64,000 nt of DNA from Pisolithus tinctorius (taxonomy: Eukaryota; Basidiomycota; Agaricomycetes; Boletales; Pisolithaceae): positions 496,001 through 560,000 of the forward strand of contig JANFAH010000011.1 of NCBI GenBank assembly GCA_024663395.1. Reading direction: 5' to 3'. The translations under genes and the position numbers were made by a program. Below the pieces are notes generated by a model. The model ran no database searches and was not told where the DNA came from. It was given only the letters and a program-made list of their open reading frames with translations. This document shows positions 10,680-21,251 of this stretch, one piece after another (positions within the stretch are counted from its first letter, which is position 1; every line of letters starts with the position of its first letter).

Positions 10680-13600
10680 CTCCAGGACAAACTGAATATC
10701 AGTCGCATTCATGGCCTGCCATTTGTGTTTGGCATGCTCAGCCAACCTCGAATACATCATCCTCTGCCTCGCTGCATAACACCACACCCCAGGAGCTCCA
10801 ATAGCACTGCTTCCCATCTGTATCTTATGCCATTCTTTTGCTCGAAATCTGAAGAAACTTATAGCCCATTGAAATTCTGATATTATGAGCTCTTCCTCTT
10901 CTTCCCAACGATCTTTGATGGATTTTGCTCACAGCCAATGAATGCGATAAACTAATTGAAGAAAGTTCATCAACCTTAAGGCACTGTTGAACAGTAAGGT
11001 CAACATACATTCAGACATCCAACTCTTTGATTCTGTGTCCCATGGGATGTCAATTGACCAAGACCATGGAAGATGGGTTCCGCAGTGCTCTTGTGCATTT
11101 TGGGAGAAGGCCACTGTCTGCACAGCCAGGTCTTCTTTATGAAGCTCTTGATAATGTCCTAAGATATCTGCACCTGCACCAAGTGCAACCATGGCATCTC
11201 TGCATTGATTATAAATTGTGGCCTGTTTTTTTACTGAGACATTGATAGTGTGGATCATATCCCAGGCCCAAGTTTTCGTAGAATAGCTCTTAGCTGTGTG
11301 CACCACCCCCTGAAAGACAGCTGCCTTGTCTGCCAACGTAAGATGGAGGCCATGTAGTGCATCATTAGCTTGACCTGTGCAAAGCTTCAGCTCCATTTCT
11401 GCAAGATTTTGAAGCCCTCAAGCTCAACATGTGTCAATGCCAAGAGCAGATGGAAGCAGCAATTTGTCCTACAGTCCTGCCAGGGTTCCATCTGAGGCAG
11501 GCAACTCATCCCCCACATTGTCCAGCCAACCATCATCCGAAGCATAATCCTGCTCGGAATTTGTGTCAAGAAACGCAGTTGGCTGTACAGATTCACTGGC
11601 AGAAGTGTTGGAGCCCGCTTCAAGGTGCAGCTTCAAGTAAATCGTGGCATCCATGATAAAACCCGATTGTTCAGATGAAATGCGATCAGCACGGTGTGCC
11701 ATAGCCAATTTTTTCAATTCTGATGCCCATTCCCCGACATCCTTTCTGTCCATGTGAAGTGAGGTTATGGCCTCTTCTAAGCATAAACCACGCACTAGCC
11801 AACTAGCCACTCCATGTAGGCTTCCACTGGGTCTTGGTTCCTCCAATAATGTTAGTTCGATGGCATGCACTGTTGGTGCTTCTTGTGATATGTAAGTATT
11901 TTGCATTTATCCAAAAAGGCGGATGCCATACCTGCCCTTAATTGAACTTCAAAGATGTCCATGGCAGATGGGTCAGTGATGCAATCTTGCAGTGCATGAA
12001 TCTCTTGTGTTCACCAGCTGTCTCACTGCTCTGCAGTCAAGGCTTCATCTAGCTTTATATATGCCTGCCTCACCAATGGTGCTGCTGCTTGAGCCGCTTT
12101 GAGCTTCTGCGATAGGCTATCTGCTTAATCTTGGATGTCAGAGAGTGTGCTGCAAGTGGATGCTCAGACTAACCAATCCAAATCATCTTCATGAAGTTGG
12201 AATCATTCATCTGGAAATCCAGCAGTTCTTGGCAATGTGGTGAGGTCATCCCACATGCAGATGTGGATGCCATGTTAAGGATGGACCACAACATTTCAAT
12301 GATTTCTCCATCTACCCATCCAGCCCCCTTGATGAACAGCAGGGCATACCATGCATAACATTCCTTCTTGTGCCCATGCACATACCATATGCTGATTCCA
12401 GGGATAATCCGAAGTGATGACAGGATATCAATCAACTCACTTTGACCCACACACTTCCGCAGATTCATCATGTAGGAGCAGTTAATGTCATAGAAGCAAA
12501 CTACTTGTTTGATCCCTTCCATATTGTATCCCAATGCATTTGCCAAAGAGTAGTCCATGTTCAACTGTCTGCAGCGCCATCAGCAGGTGTCAAAATCGAC
12601 GATTCAACCTCATACCTTTCTCCTTTTTGGAAGTCAACAACACAATGTGGATAAAAGCATCCGTGCCATGTGCATGCAGTCACCCCAATTCCAGTCGCAT
12701 GAAGCTTTCCCTGGGCTGCATTTGCCTGACTGATAGCTCTGTGGTTGTTGCAGGTGGATTTCTGTGCCTGAGCTCAGATCATGTTTTGCATGGGTTGAAT
12801 GAATTCATACCTCTGCGATATGTGGAGTGGCCTTCAAATAGTCTGTGTAGTTTGGATTGGTCACCATATAACCTAGTCCGTCCATCAACCACACTTGATC
12901 TTCAGATTTCTGCTCATGCATGTGTTCCGCTTTAAAGTTTCCGTCCATTACTACTGTGCAGGTGAACTGCCAGCTGGAGAAGGTCAGCATATGAGGATTG
13001 TAGTATTGGAGCAGCTTACTGGTCCAAATCCTCATTGGTATCAACATTTATTCCAGGCTGGGGGCATGCTGCGCAAAATAATGCCAGTCCACCTTTCTCT
13101 GCTGACCTGGTTGTCCTGCAGAATCCATTCCATTTAAGTAGCTTGAGGTATCACCATTTCTGCACAACCCATAGAAGCTCATGGTATCTATCCTGATTGA
13201 CCCTTCAGATATTCCAACACTTGGAACCAAAATACCAAATCTTACTGGAACTAGGTGTGGAAACACACTGGATGTGATCCGACACAACTTGCTGTAATAG
13301 TTCATACTGGATGTTCCACATTCCAGGTTGTCCCTCAGGAAGTCATCCAGAACTGTGAATGTGAATGCAGTGCTTGGCTTCTCGAACATTGAGGGAAATA
13401 GTTTGGCTCTGAGTAACTGTATGTATCAGGCTTCTGCAGTCTTGCATTCACACCAATTCACTACAATGAAATGAACACCTGTGACATCCACGATGGTGAG
13501 ATATCTTGACCCCGCTGGAGGACAGAGGTGCTTTGGGTTTTCTTCGATATCTTCCACATCTTCCCACTCTTGATCATCCATGGGCAGAGGTTCACCTGCT

Positions 13601-14289
13601 GCTTGCTGGGCTTGTGCAATCGCATGGGGACAGGGTGCTCCACCATGTCCCAGGTGCAACCGAATGCCAGTCTGTGGGTCTTGATGTGAATGTAATTCTG
13701 GGCAACCAGCTGATCTCTCACCATATGGAGGGTGGATTCCTTGTAGAAGTCCCCTGTCCACTGTTGGATCCTGTGGAAAGGCAGACTCTCATGACTCTTC
13801 TGGCAACATTCTGTGCAGAATAGGGGCTGATGCAAGCAATCCAGACATCTGTACACCCCATCATTGCCACACCAGGTGCAGTTCCTTGGCTCTGGGGAGG
13901 CTTCCAGCTCCAGGAGTATCTTCAAGAACTCCCCCTTCCATGGAACCCATTCACGGATGTAATCATTCTGCATCTGACACACCATGTGAAGTCCGCTTTT
14001 GGGTTGGTGAACTGCTGCATACCTTTTTCCACAGTAACATCAGCTGCTGGACCGGTGGGCTCATGCTTTCATGTCCGTCGAAGGCTGAATCCACCCATGC
14101 ATCAAAGTACTTGTGGGAGTGAGACCTTGAATGCTTGGATGGCAAGGATCAGGGAGAATGGACAGGGGTTGTTGGATCTGGCTGTTTGATCATGACTTCT
14201 ACCAATTGCGATCTATATCTACCTCCAGTTCTCCAAGTCTTGACTTCCAGCTGCTTCACCCGATGGCCCAGGGTAGGACCAATCATGCT
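10680..14289 (-). pseudogene. KDZ-superfamily transposase with CxC2-type cysteine cluster
   Basis: Read on the minus strand from about 14,289 (MIGPTLGHRVKQLEVKT). A helical N-terminus is followed by DYIREWVPWKGEFLKILLEL. The CxC2-type cluster follows (NCTWCGNDGVYRCLDC, PLFCTECCQKSHE, FHRIQQWTGDF; about 13,750-13,890), then an SRYLTIVDVTGVHFIVVNWC segment. The RNase-H-like catalytic core has MDGNFKAEHM (about 12,930), VVCFYDINCSYMMNLRK (about 12,490), VHGHKKECY and GAGWVDGEIIEMLWS (about 12,300), then NDSNFMKMIWIG. The C-terminus continues through ASWLVRGLCLEEA and ELKLCTGQANDALHGL to about 10,680. KDZ enzymes move large DNA transposons by a DDE-type reaction. In-frame TGA/TAG codons and shifts break the gene into at least eight pieces; some gaps could be introns. 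It probably mobilised the surrounding composite element and is now dead. Confidence 0.88.
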
Positions 14290-14921
14290 CATGCCCTTTT
14301 GAGTGCTTCCCTTGGCCATCTGGAGGTTGCTGATTTGACAGTATGAGGTCAGTTGTTAGAAATGCTACTGCTAGTGCAAGTCGCTTTATCATTTAGCTCT
14401 ATTGACGTCGGTACCTTAACACATGTCAGGGCATAAATACAAATGCAACTACACTGGCCTTGCGCAATGCATGGCACTGCCTTCTTATTACTGCTCAATC
14501 CCTGCCTGCACATTCCCTTCCTGCTGCAACATTACCTGGGTGCTTTGCCTGGATTATGATGGTGAATTTGGATGCTATATTAGCTGATGTAGGTGAAACA
14601 AGATGTTCAGTATCAATATAAGTATGGATATGATTGGGCCAGCCAACTGACAGCCCAGATGCAAACTGGGAGCTAATCCACCTTTGGGCAGGATCCTGTC
14701 AAAGAGATCAGCCCAATTGGATATTTCAGTCGCTTCACAGAGCTCCTGTCAAAGATATCAGCCTGATTGGATATTTTGGTTGCTTCATGGAGGTCCAAAT
14801 GAATTCCTTGGCATGACCATACTAGTACTGAAATGCATTGAGACCAAACAAGGGCATGAAAAAACTTAGCAGCCAACCATCTATTATACACCATTATACA
14901 TCATACCACATCATACTCCAT
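14290..14921. other. Shared 5' region between divergent KDZ and unknown genes
   Basis: This separates the minus-strand transposase from the plus-strand gene at 14,922 and is the likely place for a two-way promoter. A 50-bp motif (CTGTCAAAGAGATCAGCCCA, then TTGGATATTT) is repeated two to three times at 14,690-14,800. No TATA box is clear enough to assign. Confidence 0.4.
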
Positions 14922-17460
14922 GGAGTCCCAGTATGAATCAGACACCTGGGATCAGATGGAAAGAGATGATGCTGATGGTGAGTGAGATATAGAACCATCA
15001 GATGTGGGGGAAAGGGAGGAAGAAACATTTGAAGTGGAAGAGTTGGAGATCCTTGGGCACCGATGCCAGGAATGGAGGCAAGCAGGGAAGAAGAAGAAGC
15101 CTGCAGTTCTGCTATCTATATGGGAGGAGATGCAGGGATTGGACAGGAACAAAGAGTTGAGAGGGAGCAAAGTCCAGACCAAGTGCAAGGTACACTCTAA
15201 AAGTTCTGATTTGGATGCTCACAATTCAAAGCACCCTTGTAGCTAATACAAGATTGGTTGAAAAAGCCCCTCCATTCAAAGAAGCCCCACATTACCCTTA
15301 GATCCAGTTACAAATACTCTGTGCGGGCAGTGGTCCGTGAATTGTACCAAGAGCAAATACAGGAGAGGCTTGCAAAAATGAAAGTAGAAGAAGGTGATAC
15401 CCATGGAAGCAAGCAGATCCAACAGTATCAGAATGCATTGACAGCTTTTATTCAGGATGACCTGACAGTGGAACAATTGGCTGCAGCTGAAGATATAGCG
15501 GAAAGGTGGAATGGGTGGGAAGGCCCTGCACCAGAGACAAAAGCAAGGTGCAATTTTATGAGGTCAACTTCCCAGTCTTCAATTTATCCTGGTTCCCAGG
15601 AATGCAGCCAAGTATGGGTACAAGTATGTCCGAAACTTTGCGATGGAGATGTGGAGATATTGTGGAATGCACATAGTGTGTATGGCTGGGTGGAAAAATG
15701 AGGAGGGAACTATACAGGCATGCATGTGAGTCCACCATATTCTCCTCTAGGCCTAGGTAAGACTCATGCAATGACAGTATGGACTTCAATAATGAAATCA
15801 CGGATGGGATCCCCTTCAATGATGTCCACACACTGGAAGGAAGCTGGCGAGAGTACCTTGGGGAAACATTTGAGGAACCAGGAACACCGCCTGAGCATGA
15901 TGGCGAGTCAAGTCCCAAATGTGCTTGGAAAAAGACAGCAGCCAAAGCAATGAGGATGGGCAAGGTTGACTCCATGAAATTGGTGAAAAATGCCAATGGA
16001 GAGATTTGGATTGGAGAAATCATGGGCCTTAGCTGGGACCAACTACAAAAAACGGTTCATGGATTTATGACTGCTCACTACCGTGAGTGGCCAGAGTATT
16101 TAGTCTCCTCAATCTCTGATGAGTGCTATCAGGATTAGCATGTGGAAATCCCTTGTCAGCAGTGCCATTCAAGAACTTTGGTCATCATCAAGTGGAAATG
16201 ATAGCAGCCCACCATCTTCCTGAAGGATTTACCTTCAACCATGACCCAAGTCACATGTGGACAACAACAGCTACCCAGCTGCTGTCCTTTTGGCGCAAGC
16301 GACAGGAAACCCATCCAAATGATGTGTTTGGATTTCAGAAATCGATCGATCGATCTGGCAAGCTGCAGCCACTGGTGGATAGAACTTTGGTACCCCTCCA
16401 GGTTGTGAGGCAGCAGAAATACCAAAAGACACCTGCCCCCAAATACAAAAAGAATCCTGGAAGGAAAAATGTCAAGGGCAAGGGTAAAGCACAGGAAGAG
16501 GGAGTGGCAGATGATAGTGCAGATGATAGTGCAGATGATAGTGTGGATGACAGTTTGGATGATCATGGTGAGGCTGAGGGGAGCGATGTTGGAACAGATG
16601 ATCCCTCCACTAAAAAGGTGTGCCATGTGTGATTTTCATGCATGACAGATCAGCACTAATGTGATTCCAGTCTTCAGGTATCTGGCGGGAGGCAAAACCA
16701 TGCCAAGACACCATTCCCTTCTCGTTCCTGCTCAAATCCCCCACCAGCTGATGGTTCCCATAGTGAGCAGCTCTCTGCACCTCCAGCCCATGCAAACACC
16801 CCAGTGCATCGTCCATGAAATAAAGCGCTAACTGACAATAATGGGAGGGAAAGCAATGGCCATGATTCTGATGATGAAGGGGATGAAGACACTTATTTGC
16901 CCACCCTATCCAATTCAAAGAAATCAGCAACATCCCTGAATAGTGAGCTTCCCACTGCAACTTGTATTCGCAGCAAACTCTGATCTGCACTCAGGGAGTG
17001 AGTACACAACTGAACTACAGGACCACTCAGAATATGCAGATGCAGATGGATTAGAGAGCATTCCTTTCACTGACCTCCCAACTGAGGAGGGGTCAACAAG
17101 CAGAAACAAAGGCAGAAAGCTGAAATCTGCCCTGAAGCACATGCACAAGGCAAGTTCAGTCATGTTGAATCAGTTGTCATGGCTAACAAGTTTGCGTTGT
17201 GTGTTAAGTCAGCTCTGTCAGAATCAAGTGAGCCAGACATGAATCGATGTCGACCTGGGGCCAAATACTCGTCCAAGTCCAACAATAATGAATCTGTGAC
17301 CTCCAATGCAGCATCTGTGAATGTGAAACAGGGCATCCCTGGGAGCACCTGGAAGTCACCTCATGTCAGAAAGGCCCCTGCAAGGCCAGATGCAGATGTT
17401 CCATCTCCTGATGCAAAGAGATCACGCAAGCAAACAGGCAGCAATCAGAAGCGGAAGTAG
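14922..17460 (+). pseudogene. Basidiomycete-expanded protein of unknown function, transposon-linked
   Basis: The likely start at 14,922 (MESQYESDTWDQMERDD) is followed by a charged helical N-terminus and a KYSVRAVVRELYQEQIQERL segment. Next come DDLTVEQLAAAEDIAERWN and, after an intron (about 15,550-15,599), NFAMEMWRYCGMHIVCMAGW. Further on are LSWDQLQKTVHGFMTAHYR, VPFKNFGH, AAHHLPEGFTF and a LLSFWRKRQETHPNDVFGFQ segment. An acidic DDSADDSADDSVDDS tract and a basic NLS-like tail (KRSRKQTGSNQKRK) close the protein. This block order is one I recognise from a large family of unknown function in mushroom-forming fungi. An in-frame TGA follows DADGE, and stops near 16,138 may be intronic or real lesions. 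Proposed cargo of the KDZ element. Confidence 0.65.
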
Positions 17461-17920
17461 TTGTTGAATCCCTCAAACATTCAGAGTGGAAGCCTTTTTT
17501 GGAACTTGTGTATGGTCTATAGAGGGCTTAGCCTAGTTTTACACATTAGAATACAAGTGTATGGAATGTATGGTAGCTCATGACACCATGGTGGTTGTGA
17601 GAGGTGTCTTTGATATCGGAGAGAGGGATAGTTAAGCAGGACAATCGAGTGGAGAGCTGAGTGGGACAGGTCTACGTATTGGCCATGTGGAAGCGACTGG
17701 TAGCTATCTATGTAGGGAGATATTGCTGCTCATCTCCCATGTATTGCTGTTACAATTTGGCTCCATCCACCATTGTCCAACCTTGCTGAACCAAATATGG
17801 CTGCATCCGCCATTGTCCAACCTTGCTTCCCACAGTGTGACTGATATTCTCGCCATTGTTCCTACAAGTTTAAATCTTGATTGATCATCGAGCTATCAGT
17901 GAACCCATCATTGTCGAATA
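17461..17920. other. Intergenic region
   Basis: A short direct repeat, GCTGCATCCGCCATTGTCCA with a variant (GGCTCCATCCACCATTGTCC), occurs at about 17,759 and 17,800. No gene was seen. It probably holds the terminator of the upstream gene and the promoter of the next. Confidence 0.35.
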
Positions 17921-20027
17921 TGTCCACCAAACAGTCCTGCCAAGTTTGTTTCTGTTGTCAAGGTGAGGTTGTCTTCATTGTTGGATCCAGCGACCTAAGC
18001 CATCCACAGCTAATGTAAGACCAATTGAGCCAAGGCAATCTAGCTCCTGCATGAAGCAGTCCAAAAATCTGGAGGAGAGGCTAGTATGACTGCATGAGCT
18101 GTGAGAGCCAACCCCGCCACCAATTGTCTCCAGTGGAAGGGCGGATATGGTGGGGTCGAACATCAATATCGCAGCTGGTGAGTGAACATGATTTCTCTCC
18201 AAGCTCAACAACAAAGTTCTTTCACTATAGATTCATCCAAAAGTTTGCTGGCTCAGTTCCTGCAGGAAAGGGAGCCAACTGCTCTGGCAGAGGGCGGAAT
18301 CGTGGCCAGTGAGTTGGCACAATTGCCCTTCAAGCTAATGAACAAACTAATTTTCTAGTAATGGATCCACACGAAAACTTGATGAATCGGTTCCTGAATG
18401 AATGGGAACCAACTGCTCCCCCAGTGGATGGTATGAACATGGATCTACTCGAGCAATTGCTGAATGCGTGGGAACCATCAGCACTGCCAGTCACAGACAA
18501 GAAATTGAACAGGATGGACGGGTCTTCAACACCTGCACAAGACATGACTATGCAGGTCGATTTTCTGGCAGACTTGCAGAATGTGTGGGAACCGTCTCCT
18601 CTGCCCATCACCTGCGAATCATCAAATCTGAGGGACCCATCTCCTCGACCCAATTCTCCAACTAACCTGCTTGCTCAATTGCAGGATATGAGGGAACCAA
18701 CACCTCCCCTGCTTGTTTCAAATGTACCTGTCGAATCTTTTGACTTGACAGCGGATGAGGACAATGGCGGAAACCATTTGACTTTTGGCATGCTTGAACA
18801 ATCAGAGATGAGGGATCTTTTTGAAGAAATATGCAATGGTGAGCATTTATTTGGTTCCATTCATGTGATTGGTGATATCCATTGATTATGTAGGTGAACT
18901 TCCATCCAAACAGCAATCTTTTCAAATGGAACAATGGGGATTGGCACCTGTTCCATGTTGTGATCAGGGTATGGGCATGAGCTTAATCTGATATGCCATT
19001 GACATTGATAATTGTAGTCCTGTGTGCCTTACATGCTGCGGTATCTCACTACCACAGAAACACCACTCCCAGTGACACACCATTCGATCCCACCCTCGAT
19101 AGGCACCTTGTGCATGCTGCGAATGCCATTGTGAGAGAATTGGGCACAGCTGCAAGGGACCAGTATTGTGCAGTGTCTCAGGGCCTTTGACTCGTCAATA
19201 TGCTCAATTTGATGGAAGTCATTTGTTATCCACATTCCACCTTTGAAAATTGTCCGGAGCCATTCATTGCCAGCCAATCACACCCATCTCACCAGTCTGT
19301 GGTAGAGATGGGTATTGTCTACTTGGTGTGCCAGATTGAGGTGGCCTCTGTACATCTGAAGCAGACTGCTGATATCACAGGATGGCCCGCACATTGGTTT
19401 GCAAACCCAGCGATGGACTTGGTAGGTTTTACATCAATTTTTCACAATGTGGGACTGATACATAATTCCTTCAGAATCAGCTTAATAGCTTGATTCTGGT
19501 GATGGTGTCGCATGCCAGCTATACTCCTCCCCTTCCAGCATGCTACCATGTGTACCTCAGACACCAAGATGATGAGGTTAGCTTCCACGAGCAAATGCAG
19601 CTAATTCCCCTTAGCACATTTTGCATAATCGACAATATCAGCACCATCATCCCACATTGGACCCTGCACACAGCTGATCCCAATTCCAGCTTTGCATTCC
19701 CTTGGTGGCTATATCATTCCAAGGAATACACAGCGGATTCCCAAAGATTGCAAGGCAAAGGATTGTTTTCTGCAGCTTGGGTTTTTTTCAAGGTATGCTG
19801 CTTATTCTCGTCGCTGCAAATCGTTGATGATGGCCCAGGGCTTATGGCCATTGCCTGAGGCGCCAATTGCAGACCGTCTCGATGGCCATATCAAGGAGCA
19901 GGTAAACTACTGCATCAAAAATATTCGGAAATATGCCGATGTTGTCTGCAGTCAGGGTCGACAAATTGACCATTTCTATGCTAGGTGGTGGGCATTGCGC
20001 GGGTTGTTGGGCATGCCACTTCAATAG
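17921..20027 (+). pseudogene. Unknown protein with repeated WEPTPP motifs
   Basis: The likely start at 17,921 reads MSTKQSCQVCFCCQG. The N-terminal half carries five to six degenerate repeats of about 35-45 residues: EPTPPPIVSS, FLQEREPTALAE, FLNEWEPTAPPVDG, LLNAWEPSALPVTD, LQNVWEPSPLPIT and LQDMREPTPPLLV. An acidic FDLTADEDNGG stretch follows. The C-terminal part includes TPFDPTLDRHLVHAANAIVREL, EWPAHW-like and WWALRGLLGMPLQ segments, ending at 20,027. Introns are likely at about 18,890-19,015, 19,424-19,472 and 19,790-19,800. TGA codons before LHEL and EPTPP in the first repeat fit a CGA-to-TGA change. I do not recognise a domain. It ends tail to tail with the dioxygenase gene. Confidence 0.5.
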
Positions 20028-20366
20028 TTTATGTGTTTTTGACTGTGGAGTTGGTTGTATAGACATTGCTGTAAATGTTGATCATTTATGAGATGCCACC
20101 CATTCGCATGATGTCTGAACCCCCACCCATCCATGCGATGTCTCACAATCTGCCCATCTGCATGATGGCCTGAGTAGTTTTACTTTTGTTGCAGTTTTTG
20201 ATGCAAACCCTTTAGCTCTGAGTACCTGCCCAATCTATGATGTATAAGCACCCGCCCATTTGCAAAATCTTGGCAACACCGCCCATCCAAAGTTTGAGAG
20301 CCAGCATATCCTAATAAAATACGAGATCCACATCACCTACTAAATCTTACATTAAATTTTGCAGCT
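20028..20366. other. Spacer between convergent genes with short degenerate repeats
   Basis: Five to six copies of a CACCCATNNGCATGATG-like motif lie between 20,095 and 20,290, separating the 3' ends of the WEPTPP gene and the dioxygenase. Confidence 0.5.
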
Positions 20367-20780
20367 TCAAATCAACAGTTCTCCAGTTGCAACTGGTCTA
20401 GGTAGTAGGTCATCCATCCACGGTGATTGACACATGGGAACATGCACCGACTGATGTACGTTGGCATGCATGTAGTATGCCAGGCATGCTCTGTCACTGT
20501 CTACAGCTCCCACCCCATGCTCCAACGCTGAACCTGAAAATGCAATGATGGTCCCTGGGTTGTAGTGCAGCCACAGATTCAGCGTTGGAATGACAAAGTC
20601 CAAAGGTGGGTAGTCGCCCACAGTTACCAGCAGGTCATACCAATGGTCCCTGGGTTGTAGTGCAGCCACAGATTCAGCGTTGGAATGACAAAGTCCAAAG
20701 GTGGGTAGTTGCCCACAGTTACCAGCAGGTCATACCATGGATCCCGTCCATTGATATCCCTGTGGTAACAAGTTGCCCGA
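20367..20780 (-). pseudogene. TET/JBP-like 2OG-Fe(II) dioxygenase, C-terminal part
   Basis: Read on the minus strand, the segment starts just inside the LTR-element junction with CYHRDING, giving the HxD iron ligands. It continues WYDLLVTVGNYPPLDFVIPT and then YNPGTIIAFSGSALEHGV, which supplies the distal His. After nine residues comes DRACLAYYM, whose Arg is the usual 2-oxoglutarate-binding residue. These blocks and spacings match basidiomycete dioxygenases related to TET/JBP, which oxidise 5-methylcytosine or thymine in DNA. A 95-bp tandem duplication (20,548-20,737) repeats part of the core and shifts the frame. The N-terminal part lies 13.6 kb away at 34,376-35,302. Substrate is inferred from family only; another 2OG oxygenase subfamily is possible. 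Confidence 0.7.
20548..20737. repeat. 95-bp tandem duplication inside the dioxygenase core
   Basis: Two copies, starting at 20,548 and 20,643 with ATGGTCCCTGGGTTGTAGTG, appear to differ at one position (GTCGCCC against GTTGCCC, a CpG change). Ninety-five is not divisible by three, so the reading frame shifts between the copies. Confidence 0.9.
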
Positions 20781-21249
20781 TGTAGGGAATGAGTTCGAGT
20801 TCCCTAGGAGAAACAGTCTGGGTCAAGAGTTCAGGGGTGGGGAGTTTTCCTTTGTTTTATTTCCTTGTTTTTGTTTTTCGTGTTGTACCACTGGACTTGG
20901 TGGCGAGCAGCCATGTTGCTGACTAAGCACATGTGCTGTGTTCGCGTGAGTTCAGTTTACCAAAGAACCAGTACATGTCACAGGCCCTCAGTAGTAGGGT
21001 GATCTAGTCTCGCATTTCAGCGAGTGTTCGAAGTTAGATTTATTACTTTGGGGAGTACCCAAAGTGCCAGGAGGACTGGCAATAGTTAATAGACAGGCAG
21101 AGCTAAGTTTGCTCTTCTAGTTCGCATTTTTACACTTTTCACTACACTTTGGTTTCTCCAAAACAGGACCTCCCTTTTGGGTCGAGCACTAAACTTGCCC
21201 ATTACTGACTATTACTATTTCTAGGTACTACTTTTTACCTATTCCTACA
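20781..21249 (+). repeat. 5' LTR, 469 bp
   Basis: The ends are TGTAGGGAATG and CCTATTCCTACA, which form short inverted repeats. It is identical by eye to 33,907-34,375 except T/C at base 3 and CG/CA within GTTTTTCGTGTTG. Confidence 0.95.
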
Positions 21250-21251
21250 TC

